NCBI GenBank assembly: GCA_014773175.1
Contig: VXCM01000140.1
Coordinates: forward strand, 212,154-276,153
From: Lucifuga dentata
Lineage: Eukaryota > Chordata > Actinopteri > Ophidiiformes > Bythitidae
Length of the DNA stretch: 64,000 bases
Reading direction: 5' to 3'
Below, in pieces: positions 1-12,840 of this stretch (positions are counted from its first letter, which is position 1; each line of letters begins with the position of its first letter). Below the pieces are notes generated by a model. It saw only the letters and a program-made list of their open reading frames with translations. It ran no database searches and was not told the DNA's origin. The translations under genes were made by a program, and so were the position numbers.

Positions 1-638
1 AACTTTCCTAAAGCGTTCAAACTTTTAGCGAGCGAATCACGCAAAAGCATCATTTATATATCAAGAGAAAAAAAAGTCATTAGAGCTTATAAAAACAAAT
101 TCATAGTATGATCGCAGTCCTTCAATGTTTCTTAAGCATATTTTATTACATTTATTGAAATATTAGATTTGATGTGACTCTATTTTGGCTCAGATGACCG
201 TTGCATATAAAAAGTGTAGAAAAATGTGACAGGTTTAATAATTTCATTAATAAGATTTTTATGGGGAGATTGAGTGTGGCATGATCGTATTACTGCTGGC
301 TCCAAACTGCTGTTATATGTAGCTTTAAAATAAGTATGTTGGAAAATCATGTTGGTCGTTATACAAAACAGCCCTTAACCTTCAGGCTACTGGCGTCCCC
401 GCTGAACTCTGCCCGGTGATCTGCGTCTTTCACGCTGTTTAACAAGAATTGTCACGTTTTTTTTAAACATTGCACTGTTGGAAAGCTGAGGCCTGCTGAC
501 CCAGAACAAACTGAATTACCGTTATGTAATGCACGCTGCCGACTGAGTCTATTTCTGGCGCTGATATTTGAACCAATTAAACGCTGCCTATCAGACTTGA
601 AGGGTGTCTGGTTTTCTTCAGCTTCATTGTGATCTGTG
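1..638. other. AT-rich spacer, no feature seen
   Basis: Both strands are broken by frequent stop codons. No tandem repeat, inverted repeat or splice-like segment stands out. The stretch is ordinary vertebrate noncoding sequence ending at a poly-A tract. Confidence 0.6.
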
Positions 639-677
639 AAAAAAAAAAAAAAAAAAANAAAAAAAAAAAAAAAAAAA
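639..677. repeat. Poly-A tract with single-N assembly join
   Basis: Nineteen A, one N at 658, then nineteen A. The N most likely marks a contig join where reads stopped inside the homopolymer. The true length of the tract is unknown. The minus-strand frame across it encodes poly-phenylalanine and is spurious. Confidence 0.9.
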
Positions 678-3280
678 CATAATTACTGACATGCTGTGGA
701 GATAAAGTGACATATGTGGGCTGTTGTTTCCTAAAAAGTCTTTTCAAAGGAGGTTTTTGTCCCAGATATTCAGAACTAGAAGACACACATCTCATATTAG
801 AATCTTAAATTATGATAAATGTTGAGTAATTTTGGGGTACCCGAATAAAAAAAATAATCAAAATATATTAAGCTTAGAGACAGTATGAATTCAGTATACA
901 TAAAGATTCAGTCTGCAAAGCATTTATGCACTGAATTTTCCCTTTGCATAACGACATCATCCACATAAAAGTATATTTTTGATATGCTAATATTGGTGTA
1001 CATCAGTATATCTGTCAGACATTATAACCCCTTGAATGTTCATATTATATTTTATTGCAATTTTGATATTCTATTTGTTTTATCAAATTTATGGCCTTTT
1101 TGCATAGTTTTCATTTGTCTTAGCTGAATTATTTTACTTCTGCTCTTGCATTGACTGTCAGTGCAGCGATCAGTAGAGGTTTATAGTAACTTACAACACT
1201 CTTAAAACTGACGTCTGTCTGAATCAGAATCAGCCCTTCACGTGTAAAGGATTGTGTGTCTTGATGATACAGATTTAGATTGACTTGCAGTAAATACTTG
1301 ACTGTATGATGGTTTCAGTGTTACTGCAGTGCACAACCTTGTTTTTCTCTTTGAAGCTGCAGTGAAAACCTTGAGTACCTCCTTTCTCATATTTATCAAA
1401 TCTTCGGTGTTCTGCCGGGTGAAGTACACCTTGGCCGGCTCCTTTTACCGATACACATATTTTAACAGCACACAGGGAGTCCAATTATTTGCCCACTTCT
1501 CACTTGTGTTACTCAAGAGCCCTACTCAAGTGATTGGCTGCTGAAATGCACACTGACATCTATTTCTCATTCATGTGAGCCACACTTATTCCCACCAACA
1601 GTAATTTCTAAACTGATTTCCCGCACAGACTCACCTCGAGTGCCGGCACTCGCTTTGTGTCAGAGCATGAAGCCGGTAACACTAAACTACGGCAAGAAAG
1701 AAAAGGGGGAAAAAAACACAATCTCTAATCTCACATCTTCGCTGACTTTTGATGAGCGCTGAAGCAGGACATTGCTGAATTAATGTCAGACCTGGATACC
1801 TCAACGAGTGGCAGAAAATTGAGCAGTTGACTGTCTGAATCATATTGTCCCTGACTGCTGCGTTGGTCATTTGGATAGTAAGTCTTCAACAGTAGGTTGT
1901 AAATTCACCAACATCCATTAAAATTTATACATTTGAAGGATTTTTTGTTCTTCCTCCAAATCTGGAAGCCGTTCAAGCAATGCCGCATGCAGCTGTGGAA
2001 GGTTAATTTAACAGAGCATCCTTGCATATTATTTGCTGTACAATGACAGTGAGGCGACATGGTGGCAGTTGCTTGATTGACAGTCACTTAGGGGTGTGCC
2101 ATTTAACCATAGTGACCTTCCTCACATGTCACCACCCTTATGAAAAGGTCACCCTTGTTGCACTAATGAGTCATCTGATTTCATGACCACACGACCATCT
2201 GAAGCAGCCAAACAGTTGTACTGAGTAGAATTTATTTTTGGGGGTAAATGCTTTGGATTTCACATTATAGAAGCAAAAAGTAGTGAAAGTTACCATGTGT
2301 TATGTTTTAAAGCATCAGAATGCAGGCAGGTTTGTTGTGGTAGCTCGGTGTTAAAGCATTTTGGACATGTTCGGTTGCCTGTTGTTCTTGCTCAACAGTG
2401 ATTCTCCAAAATTAGATCTATGTTTCCCATCAGCTATATTGCTTTCTACCTGACCTCGACCCTCCTCTCGTTAGAAGAGGAACATCAGAAAGGATTTTAA
2501 CATTAATCTTGTTGTGTTTTGTCATTATAAAGCTTTATGTTGCATTCACTTCCAATCTAAAAACACAGAAAACAGGGAAATAAAACTCAGTCAGGCAATA
2601 AACATGTGCAAGGAAGTTGGGAAGTAGTTTTTGTTTATCTTGAGCTTATAACATTGGTCCTGAATTGGATTATTGTCAGCAGAAAATGGCTGTGAATGGC
2701 AATATTAGCAAGCGCTCTTCCTGCTTAACCTGTAATATTCTGGAAATTTGGCAGACTTGCAGTTGTAATAACTTCGATTTAAGTGTAGCGGCTTTACATT
2801 AAGTCCAGTACAACATTTGTGCTTAATGGACAGATCCCACCTCCTGTTATGTGACGTAGTGCATTCCCACAAAGTCTGACTCAATAGCTTAAAAAAAACT
2901 AAGCTTTTCAGTAAACAGTGCAGTTACCTTGAGCTGCAAGTTTTCTTGAAGTTGGTTTAAGCATGTTGCTCAAAGGTACTCCAGCTGGTGTTCAGATTTA
3001 AACTGGTAACACTGCGCTCATGATTTATCTATAAATAATGCAGTAGGTGATTTTCCCATTTTCTATTCTCATTTACAAGTGTTAATTATTTGTGAATGTG
3101 TAATTTGTTTTTATTATATCTCTAAATTCAGTAAAGAGTCTGAGCATTATGAAAAGCCTGATACAAATATACTGCATCAATAACATGCATAATTATTCTC
3201 TTTTATTAATTTCCACCAAACAGCAAACATCAGTCATGAATCATACAGTATGATTGCATGAGTGCAGCCTTCGTTGCGAT
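678..3280. other. AT-rich spacer, no gene seen
   Basis: Only open frames under about 72 codons occur, without domain features or paired splice sites. Composition is uniform and AT-rich. I see no repeat family member here that I can name. Confidence 0.5.
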
Positions 3281-3289
3281 CCGTCTGTT

Positions 3290-3620
3290 CGACACTCCTC
3301 TTTGCTTCAGGCCTTTCACCCGCCGTGTCACATAAGGTAATACGGGAATTAGCAGAATAAGCAGATATTATCTTACAACTCCATAATGGAAGCACATAAC
3401 TAAATACCTCGAGGAAATTGCATAAACAAAAAGGTAATTGATTCCAGGCAAGCTGCAGGTGGACACTTAATTACAGGAAATTTATTAAGCAATGTCCATT
3501 AATCACATTGACATGGAGTTATTAAAGGGATGCACAATTTGCACTCGGTGGATAATGCAGTAATATTAGGACAAGATGCCAAACCAATAGGAGTGTTCCA
3601 CACACACAAGACACCTAAAC
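3290..3620. promoter_or_regulatory. Candidate conserved noncoding element
   Basis: A repeat-free block with a cluster of homeodomain-type cores (AATTAG, GTAATTGATT, TTAATTAC, ATTAATC) in about 200 bp, and no open frame. This composition is typical of vertebrate developmental enhancers. Conservation cannot be tested from one sequence, so this is inference. It could equally be neutral AT-rich DNA. Confidence 0.3.
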
Positions 3621-3757
3621 AATGTTTAATTCCAATAAATAGGAATAGCCTGCGTTAGGATTTGAAATTAACTCTTCATAAAATATTTACATCTGTAAGT
3701 ACATTTATAGCTCGTGTGCATTAAGGAGATATACACACAACGGCTGTATTGTTGTGA

Positions 3758-4036
3758 TTGTTAATACTATTAATACTGCTTTAATTGCTATGAATTCTGC
3801 TGCCACGTGTCCTAGGGTCCTGTTATAATTACTACCAGTAATACCATTGTTAAGAGAACTACTGCTTACTGACTACTACTAATACTACTACTACTGCCTC
3901 AATTACTGCTGGTACTAATAGCGGTGCTTGTATCTACAATTGTTCCTAATACTGTCAGTACAACTACTGTAAGTACTATTTCTGCCTGTATTGTTGCTAA
4001 TACCAATACTGTTAATAGTGTCTCCATTAATACTAC
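3758..4036. repeat. Decayed trinucleotide array (ACT/ATT type)
   Basis: About 280 bp in which ACT, ATT, TAC and GTT triplets recur, purest at 3880-3896 (ACTACTACTAATACTACTAC). Period-3 structure keeps a minus-strand frame of 65 codons open at 3899-4096, rich in Val, Leu, Thr and Ile. This is what a mutated trinucleotide microsatellite gives, and it is not evidence of a membrane protein. Confidence 0.7.
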
Positions 4037-4289
4037 AATAAGGACAAATCTAAAGGCAGAAACATAATAAACAAGACAGCCGAGTGCAAAAAGCAACTGC
4101 AGCTCCTAGTGATAAATTATGCAACTACATGTAAATTTATATACATATAGTTCAGTTTACAAATCCATTTTTTGACTGCAGTCTGTGTTGTACCTTAAAT
4201 CATATTGACCAGAATCCTGACCGTGATTTTAATTTGTACTGACAGACTTCTGTCTCTCCAAGAACCTGTTTGCATCCTCCTGAAGGAGC

Positions 4290-4530
4290 GACTCGGGGAA
4301 ATTGGCCTTATTCCCCACATACTCTGAAGCAAGTGGCAATTAAAGCACTGATTAATGCGAGCCTGCTCTTGAACACAACTTCATAGGCGTGTGACAGAAC
4401 AGTGGGGAGAAGGGGAGATAATTCTGAAATCTCCTGACCTTGGGCTTATTATCTCTGGCTAATGACTGTTGTTGCTGCTGTTAGCCTCCTGATGAAGTGA
4501 TCCACATCCTGAGCAGAAACCTGTGCAACC
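4290..4530. promoter_or_regulatory. Candidate conserved noncoding element
   Basis: A balanced-composition, repeat-free block containing GGCAATTAAAGC and GATTAATGCGAG motifs inside otherwise AT-rich DNA. No frame is open throughout. Enhancer identity is inferred from composition only. Confidence 0.25.
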
Positions 4531-4959
4531 TGTTCGTTTAGTGTGTGTCTGTGGCATGTACTTATCCTGTGTGGATTCTGGATACTGTGGGAAACCATTA
4601 TAGAAGTCCGATCCTGAGGGAGGTTGACCTAATTTGTTGATATATAATTTTCAGTTCCATTTTTTCCCCCACTGGCATGGCATTGCTTTGTGTCTTTCAG
4701 TGTTCCACAGATATTAGCAGCTAGTGAAGTAATAACTGATGCTTTAGTATCGATTCACAACAAGATCAGATATGTTTGACGCTCTGGGACAGTTGAAGTC
4801 TTACTTATTGCCCCTTAAGAAGTGCACATTCAGAGTCAGTGTTTGTTGTAACCTCAAGGTGAAACTTCGTGCTTCCAGATGATGGGAGTGGCTGTAGGAA
4901 CCAGTAGTGTAGCGGGACGCCTCAGTTTGATCACATAACAGATTGATATCCCAAATAGG
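4531..4959. other. Spacer, no feature seen
   Basis: Unremarkable noncoding sequence with no repeats or exon-like signals that I can support. Confidence 0.5.
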
Positions 4960-5290
4960 AGCTGACATGCATTGCTAAAATTGCCAATGGTAATTAATTA
5001 GCATCTCATTTTGACCGCAGCACAACAGGATGTGGAGCTTGCTTCTCTATGCCATTTCCCCCCTAGGCTTTCTATTATCAGGGTCAGAATCCCGCCTCAG
5101 CACTCTGAGGGCCACTTAATAAATTGAGGAGGGCACGTTGACAGTCAAATTTCATGGCGCATCCTGATCTCGTCGGTTCCCAGCGCCCCTGGCTATGACA
5201 AACGGTCCCAGCTTCATTGCCACCGAACACAGTACAGGAGATCAAAAGGCGAATAAGGGGGACTTAAAATGAGTCTCGTTGGAGTTATTA
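4960..5290. promoter_or_regulatory. Candidate conserved noncoding element
   Basis: Contains the perfect homeodomain double core TAATTAATTA at 4991-5000, followed by about 250 bp of higher-complexity sequence with no repeats. No coding frame. Resembles a vertebrate developmental enhancer, but conservation is untested. Confidence 0.3.
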
Positions 5291-7560
5291 GCTGTGAGTC
5301 GTTTCATTTCCTTTTTGACATTTAGCCTCCATTTCTGATTGAGATAGAAAGAGGTCAAATATTACTGGGGAGGTGTAGGATTCATTTTAATATTAAAATA
5401 ATGACCCCCACCCCCCGACAGAATAAGAATAAGAGCCCTCCTGCAGCATTTACAGTTGTAGTGATTTTACATCACGAGTTTATCTTAGGAGTGTTTACTA
5501 GCCTACCTACCTACCTAGCCTACAATAGCAGCGAGCCTCTCAGGATATAAATGCTTTTTTGTGCTCTTCACAGTTTATTGTTACACGCTACATTTCATCA
5601 GATCTTAATTACCAAATTATAAATTCTGACATGTATTCTTTGTGCTAAACTAATTATACTTCTGTTAGGAAACGTTGTTCTTCTGGACTTAAAATGCAGG
5701 TTCTCACATTTCTTTCATGTCCTTTTCAAGCTATGGAGCTTTAAAAAGCCCAAGGGTCACCGAGTTCTTGGTATATTACTGTACAGTAAATGACCATGGA
5801 AAGTTTGATTTCAGGTACGCAAAAGAAAAACACCCAAATTGCAGTTACAGGCATTTTCCATGACAGCAGCAATCTAATCCTCTTTTTTTTTCTCTTTTGG
5901 GGTAAGATGTTTTTATAAACCCTTTTGGGGTTTTCATTGCCTTAACCACACACCGTTTGTGTCCATCTTTTTTCTTCTCTCTTTTTCCAGCAGTGTATGT
6001 GCAAATAAACTAAAAGCTAAACCAAACCATGGAGGTGGAAAAGGGGAAAGATGACAAAAGACAGAAGAGCAGAACTGATGTGTTTGATCAAATTATGGCT
6101 CTGGTCTGGACCAACCACACGGCTCAGGCAGGATCCAGCAGTATTACATTCATTTTTAACCCCAGCAGCCCTGTCAAAACCTGTTCAGACTTTATCGTGG
6201 GGGGATTCACTTTGTTGCTCAGTCTGCATGTGTTGGAAATTGATTTGACATTGTTGATATCACAAATCAGAGTAAAAAATATCTGCAAAGTTACTGTTTA
6301 CCTGAGGATTTTGAGTCACAGGGTTCACTGTTCTTAAGGAATCTTTATGCTGTTGAAGGGTTTTTTGAGATCAAGAGAAAGGAACAAAGGCTAAACATTT
6401 GTTGTGAATTAAGACTTTGGAGGAAGAGGGTTGAAAGAGAAAAGCACCTAAGCTGCACATGAAGCGTAAGGGTACAGTAGGTAGATTGAAGCGACCTGCT
6501 TCTGCCAACCACATCACCACAGTGAGATACTGTGGCTTATTGGATCCAGGCTCTGCGGATTTGGGGGAAAGAGGCACGGTTTGCCCGCCCAGTCAAACCA
6601 CAACAGAAGGCATGAAAACAAACTTCTCAGAATAGCAGCCTTCTCCATAGTTTGGCTGCGTGTTCAAAGATTTGTGGGAAGACGTTTGATCTTAGTGGAA
6701 TAATCAACAGATTCTTTTAAATCTGCACAAGGCGAGTTAGCGCTCTGGCGGCTCCAAATGGCACCAAGAAGTAAATGTTTGTACTTTAAAGCCGTATAAG
6801 TAATGTACAGCTTTTTTCCTTGAGGAGGGAAATGTACTAGTCGTGCCTTCACGCTTTCACTCACCTTAATAAGCCATCCTGACTCATATCATAAGACTGT
6901 TTTCGTTAAATTTGGGGATATCGGTAAAACCAGAGCACAACCATTTCTTATTTGTACAAAACGCTAGGCAATTTCTGATTGGTGATTTCAGATTTCAAAG
7001 GGTGTAATTATTCATTAATTCATCAATGCCTTGATTATAAATTATTCTGACAGTTCCAGTCAGCCTAAATTTGTGCTTCAACTGCATCAATCTGCTAAAA
7101 TGAATAAATGAGCTCCTGCTTCAGCAAGCTGAATAAAGTCATATGAATCAAACTAATCGTGATTGTTTAAAACAATTATTTTTCTTAAATCTAGCTCAGT
7201 AACTCACTGTGCTGGAAACAATCCTACCAATGCTGCATTTCACAAACATGACAGACAGACAGCACAAACAGTTTGAACTAGAATTATAATACGTAATCGA
7301 TTTTCAATGCTCCCCCACCACTGAAGTCCAAAGTATTTTCACATTTACCTCCTCAAAGAAAACAGACTGCTTGATAAAATTTCTCCATTGTGTAAACTTT
7401 GCAGAAGCACACTAAAGTTCTGCTGGAACAGTCAATTCAACCACATGTCAGCAAATTGTTAATGCAGCTTGAAGGTGTTTGCGAAAACTGTATATTATAT
7501 AATATAGCAAAGTGTAAGGAGAAGAATGGGACAGAACAGCACAGAAAGATGATGTACATT
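5291..7560. other. Spacer with short pyrimidine tracts, no gene seen
   Basis: Holds a C-run near 5405, a small (CCTA) repeat at about 5503-5519 and a pyrimidine-rich tract at 5880-5990. The tract ends in a CAG that resembles a splice acceptor, but no convincing exon with a donor follows. The 102-codon frame at 6029-6337 has no recognisable features and is not called. Confidence 0.45.
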
Positions 7561-7564
7561 ATCA

Positions 7565-7830
7565 GGACATGAATGCATAATAAGCGAGTGCAATTAGCCC
7601 GGGCCAGCCATTGGCATATTGTAATTAATGTGCTGCCTGTACGTCGTCAGTCAGAAGAGGCTCAGTCTAATTTGGGTGTCAGATGGGTGGGGTAGGTGGG
7701 GGCGCAGATCAGATCCTGGGATAATTGTGGGTGTCTCCGGTCCCTATCAGTCAGTGGGTGGAGGATTTACTGGGGTGGGGCAGGGGCCCAGGTCTCTAGA
7801 GGACTTTAAAAATCGGTAAATCCCCCCTTT
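7565..7830. promoter_or_regulatory. Candidate conserved noncoding element
   Basis: Contains CAATTAGCCCGGGCCAGCC and GTAATTAATG within 60 bp, then a G-rich segment. It is repeat-free and not coding. Called from motif density and a composition contrast with its flanks, so the enhancer role is inference. Confidence 0.3.
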
Positions 7831-8535
7831 ATCATTTTGAACATGTGCCCTGCAGAGCTTGCTGGAAGAAGACAGAGAAAAAGGAGGAGAGAAAAAAAGT
7901 GTTTCACATTCACAGATGATCCTAATTTGGTGTGGTTTGGAGTGTAATTTAGATCAAACATAGTCATGTAAATGAGTAAGGGTTTTCATAATTAGGTGCC
8001 TCTGAAGAGGGGTGGAGAGAGAGAGAGAGAGAAGGGAATAAAGTTCGGACTACATCAGTAGGTGTGGCGTTCATACTGTACATCCACTCGTGGGCCGGTA
8101 TTTAGAGTCGTTCGGTTTATTGAGGGAAGAGAGAAAAGAGTGCTGGAGCAGGCTGGGGTTAGTTTGGGGGAAAACACACTCCCAGCGGCACACGGCAACA
8201 AAATAGGTCACTCTGCACCGATTTGGCTTGTCTGTTTCCACTAAGCAACCGACTCGGCTCAGCGTTTGGTACAGAGAAAGACACTGGCCCGCTGCCAGCA
8301 CACAATACACACACAAGCACTGTTTTCCCCAGTGGGGCCTGTTGATAGAGGATTACCGCGCTGAAATATTACTTGTATTGTGTAGGTGTAATGTTTACAT
8401 TCTGGTTAAAACAGCTTATAATTGGTGCAATAGCAGAATAAGGATTAATTTCTTGTTAAAGCAGCCAATAGGAGGAGGTTGGAGGTCACAGCACCCCCTC
8501 CCCCCCCAAAAAAAACCTAATTTGTTCAACTGATA
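7831..8535. other. Spacer with a (GA)n microsatellite
   Basis: A perfect (GA)9 run lies at 8015-8032. The rest is ordinary noncoding sequence. A C-run followed by an A-run at about 8495-8516 is a simple-sequence patch. Confidence 0.6.
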
Positions 8536-8699
8536 GTGTATGATAGTGGCTTTATCAAAACAGATTTTTGCATACTGATTTTGTATTGGAACATTTTGGA
8601 GTTTTTTGTGCATTAATAGACTTGTCTTTTGTGTTTTGAGACTTAGTGAATGATTTTGTGGTTTTTGTTCTCTCAAATTGAGAGATGGCATGTACCTGG

Positions 8700-8870
8700 A
8701 AATAATTGTTAATTGAACACAATGTCTTAAGTATTTTAAACTCATTTAGATTAAGCAATTTATAGATAAAGTCTAACCAAAGTATTTATGAATAGTTTTC
8801 TTAACTCAATTTCAGGACAGCATGGGAATATATAGTTTTAAGTTGAGCCAGCTCAAGATGTTTTGCAGTG
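8700..8870 (+). mobile_element. CACTG-family DNA transposon relic, 3' end
   Basis: The segment ends in GATGTTTTGCAGTG followed by TA, matching the 3' terminus shared by at least five other copies in this window. The 5' boundary is not visible, and the start given is approximate. The element has no coding capacity. Confidence 0.5.
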
Positions 8871-10497
8871 TATGAATGGGAAGAAACAGTCTTTTCTCAG
8901 CTTTCTTTCAGCAGCAGGATAAAAGTCAAATGTTAGACAAGATGATATTTGAGTTTAGGACACATTAGTTGATGAGTTTACAACCAGATAAACTGGCTGA
9001 CTTGTACAGAGCTCTAGCTGATAGATTATTTGTAGCTGCCAACGCGTACAAAGTGCAGCTTTAACTCCGGCTGTAACCCCGGTCGAGCCAAAACACTGGA
9101 GCTCAAAAAGCCAGAGCAGTTTGCCGCCTGTCTGTCTGTACTTTAAGATAAGAATCACATTCTGCTTTTCTGCTCTGGCAAAGATGCCAAATGTCTAAAA
9201 GTATGTGGAAAATGCATGTGATGTGCAGTTTACAAATATCACGATTTTGAAGTACAAACAGTTTTCTGACAGTTGCTTCTTGCTGCCAGTGTGCACAGTT
9301 GACTTGTTTAACTCTGGTAAAAGCCCGTTACGGTCAGTAGGGCCACATGCGCAGAGGGTAGATGCAACATGGCGGGATTGTGAACCTCCCTAGGAATTCT
9401 GGGATAGCCACATGACCTGGCATATCTGCCAGGGTGGCCCTGGTGACACTCAGCTGGGTGCCATGCCAGACGACACCGCAGTTAAACCTGGAGATTAGCT
9501 GACAGTGGCACCTATCTGATGAAAACGGAGCCAATTAGTTTGTCTTTCTTCTGCAGTTATGTCCACCCCCTCCCTCAGTCTCTACTTCCGTCTCTCCTTT
9601 CTTGTGTGATACTTCCTTTGTTTTTGGCAGCCATGGAAAGTACATACATGCTACCACGCTGGTATTAAAATGTATTGTTGGCTCGAGGCTCAAATTATCT
9701 TGGACTGCAACTGAGGACTGCAACGTGACAGCCTGTCCAAAAAAAAGGACACTACCTCGCTGAGCTAAAAACAAAATGTCCACCTGGATGTCCTTCTCTT
9801 TTTCTTCATTCGCTCTTAATTAACAAAAACTGGACACGGCAAACCATTATGAGTGAATTGGAGCAGATTTCCTATTGATAATAATGAGACAGACTGAAGG
9901 ATCTCCCCTGTGCTGTATAATGATGTGTCACAACTGTCAAGTTGGTGGTGGATGAATTGAGGCCACAGAGCTGTAGGACACCCACCCATACACACCCACA
10001 CCACTGACATCTCTGTGTGAATCAGGTACTCTTTTGATACCTAATTAAAAATTCCTCCCTCTTAGATCTTTACTGTGAGAATTAAGCCAGTAGCATTTTA
10101 CACTATTGCTGAAATTTGTGCACGGGATCTACAGTTGGTGGCAAAAAAGACCTTCTCTGTCACAGTAAAAATCTCACTTTGGACTCTTAAAGAAATAAGA
10201 CACCTGAAGACCTACAGCTACATTTTGGAGGACATAATCATTTGAAAAGTTGAACATTTCTCCTCCCAAAAGGGATTTATGACATTTTATAATGAAACCC
10301 TTCAAGTTGTATATAGAAAGTGGCCTGTCATTCAGACAAATTAGATCTAAATGAAGCTGCTTGAGTGGGTCCATCCCTGCACCCACGTCATGTCTGCGTG
10401 AACCAACTTCTGTGATACTCTCTAATTAAAACAGACACTTCTATGCTTATTCTACATACTGTAAATTAAAGCTTGTTTTTTTGTTACAAAGGTTTTG
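8871..10497. other. Spacer, no gene seen
   Basis: Short unrelated open frames only. Some higher-GC patches occur at 9040-9110 and 9330-9530, but no splice-bounded open segment or repeat family is evident. Confidence 0.5.
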
Positions 10498-10637
10498 TTT
10501 AAAGTAGCATACCGGTGATTTTGCATGTTTGAGTCTGAGTTTAAAAACCAAAATACGGTTTTAAACTTTGGAAAATAGTTGTTAGTATTAATTGGGCTGA
10601 AACATGCCAATGCAAATCACCGGTTTGGTCCTTTAAA
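10498..10637. mobile_element. Small inverted-repeat element (MITE-like)
   Basis: About 140 bp bounded by imperfect inverted repeats of roughly 27 bp. The left end runs from TTTAAAG at 10498 through ACCGGTGATTTTGCA, and the right end carries TGCAAATCACCGGT and then CTTTAAA ending at 10637. The arms differ by one extra T and a few substitutions. A diverged relative of the left end lies near 38045. The structure suggests a non-autonomous DNA transposon. The superfamily is unknown and no target-site duplication is clear. Confidence 0.6.
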
Positions 10638-11250
10638 GAGTGGAAAGCAAGTACATTTAATAAGTTCAGGTAATACCCTTGTATTTCAACCTTGTATTAG
10701 CTTAACACATTTTTGACATCTTTACAGCTTTAGAAACATTTTAAAAAAGAGAATTTAGATAACCTGTAGAGAAGCGTGAAAGCAAGTTTTTCCATCCTAT
10801 TGAGTTTTTCCAGAAAGATCCAGAACTCAGGTGCAGTCATCTAGTCCATTCAGAGACAAAGATAAGATTTTGTCCCCCATCTCATACCCAAAACACACAC
10901 ACATACACACATCCTCCCCCCCCCACCCCCACACACTTTCCTTCCATCCCACAGTGACCTGAGGCCTGCCACAGAAGGTACAGGGCTGCCAAACGCAGCA
11001 CATGGCTCTGGGTCTCCATCCTCTCCTCTTGGATGGCAGGGACAACAGAAGTTTAGTTCCCTGCAGGCCCCTACAGCATTTACAAGGATGTACCAACACA
11101 CACACACACAGAGTGAATAGGAAAAGCACACAGTCATCCCCCTGGGATAAGTAAGGCGACAGGGACTGTGATTCCTCAGAGCTACACGCAGCTTTTCTGT
11201 CTCCTGTTCTCTCTCTCTCTTCCTCTCTTTCTCCACCTCTTCTTCTTCAG
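10638..11250. other. Spacer with CA and CT simple repeats
   Basis: Contains an interrupted CA repeat at 10893-10911 beside a C-run, a CA repeat at 11095-11110 and a CT-rich tract at 11211-11250. The minus-strand frames of 100 and 128 codons here are driven by these repeats and show no domain. Confidence 0.6.
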
Positions 11251-11421
11251 GCTACCTCCTGCACATGTGATAGGACAGGCAAGCTCACTCCACATTACCC
11301 ATACACCTCTGTGGCCATGTCTGCATCGCTCAGAGCCATGTTCCATGATGTAGCATCAAAACTGGGACACAAACATGACTCTCAGAGATGCAGAAAGGGA
11401 TGGTTTAAACTAATCTTTATC

Positions 11422-11458
11422 TTTTTTTTTTTTTTTTTTTNTTTTTTTTTTTTTTTTT
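11422..11458. repeat. Poly-T tract with single-N assembly join
   Basis: Nineteen T, N at 11441, seventeen T. Interpreted as a contig join within a homopolymer, so the length is unreliable. Confidence 0.9.
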
Positions 11459-11609
11459 CTTTTTGGATGTGAGGGACCAATTCCAGAGCCATGTTACCTT
11501 CTCAGTCGATCTCTATATGAGCATTTCCAAAATTTAAATTATTTCCTAACAAAAACCTCCAAACTGATTTGGAACAGTGTTCATTGAAAACCCTTTTTTT
11601 AATCTTTAG

Positions 11610-11800
11610 TTTTGTTTTTGTAACTTAACACTGACAGGAACTACTCTTAACAACAAGCACTTTTAGTTTTGATAACGGAGTGATTTTTGCCACTTAAGAA
11701 GAATTTGTAAATGCAAAATTTGTACATACAGCATCTCTTTTTTGTGGTATTACTGCTTTTATGTAAGTAAAAGATTTGGGACCTTTTTCTTCCACCAGCG
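11610..11800 (-). mobile_element. Tol2-like hAT MITE relic
   Basis: Shares TAACACTGACAGGA with the better copy at 60544-60722. It ends with ATGTAAGTAAAAGATTTGGG and then TTCCACCAGCG, the usual right end of this teleost repeat (AGTAAAAG...TTCCACCA). It is diverged and noncoding. Family assignment rests on the ACTCAAGTA / AGTAAAAG signature known from Tol2-related MITEs. Orientation is tentative. Confidence 0.55.
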
Positions 11801-12654
11801 GTGTAAACTGCACATAGAAGGTGTTTTACTTGCCAGTAGAAGTTGGAACATTTTCATTCGTACATTAGATATTTCTTAGTTCAAGCAGATGAATGTATAT
11901 GTAGCCTTCATTGTTAATAATTTCTGAGTCAATGCAAGTATTTCTGACTGTGGCTTTAAAGAGTCTTGACTGCAGCACAGTCGCCTGCCTCCCCTGGGAA
12001 CTTTAAAGTCGTATCAACTGCTGCTTTTATGAGCCCTTCTTAAAGCAAAACGGATGACATTGAGTGCGCTAAGATCCAATATTCTCCATGCGTCAGTGCT
12101 GAGTGTACATGAAGACCAATACTTATCTGCAGCTGCTCATTTTCTTTTACAAGTATTAGTTTTTGTATTAGATTCTCTGCTCAATATGGGCTTGTTTTGA
12201 AGTTATATTCTACAGTTTTTGAACAAACAGGAAACCTTGAAACAAAAGCATAAGGGTGATTTCTATTCTCTTTGTTTTTTTTGTCAGAGAGTTCATTAGC
12301 TTTCATAATCTGCCTATGCGGCGGTAAAAAATGTGCACTAACACAAGCACAAAGGCCGAGGCTTTTCCTGACGTGCCATTAAAATGTGATGCATGACTGT
12401 TGCTGCGAGTACTCCGTCTAAGTATTTCCAGTTGAAAGGTCAATGAGGAGACACGACAGCGATACGAAATGGTGCTCTGTACGTTTTCTTATTCCTGATG
12501 CAGTTAATATCTGTCAGTTCAAGTAAGATGTCCAGATGAAATTCCTTGGTTTGATGGAGCAAAGTCAAGTCAAATTTGTCATGGTATTTTTTTTTTCCTG
12601 CAGATACTGTGAATCCTTTATGTTTGGCTGCTTTTAACAAGGGAAGGACAAAGG
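11801..12654. other. Spacer, no feature seen
   Basis: AT-rich noncoding sequence. The 66-codon minus-strand frame at 12440-12640 has no splice context or known domain. Confidence 0.5.
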
Positions 12655-12840
12655 TTGAAAGTTACTAAATTTGTACTTTTACTCAAGTATTGTGCTTTAC
12701 TTGGATATTGCCATCTTAGAGACTTTCTACACTACTTTGCTCTTTGTTCCTTCCGTTTTCCTCGATTGCTTCCTGATTTTCTTCCTTCTTATTTTTACAA
12801 AACTTTGAGCGTTTTACTTGTAATGGAGTAATTTGAGTAC
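12655..12840 (+). mobile_element. Tol2-like hAT MITE relic
   Basis: Begins with AAAGTTACTAAATTTGTAC and TTTTACTCAAGTATTG, and ends with TTACTTGTAATGGAGTAATTT then GAGTAC. The same signature ends occur at 42264-42695 and 60544-60722. The T-rich interior is also similar to the 42.3 kb copy. Noncoding. Confidence 0.65.
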
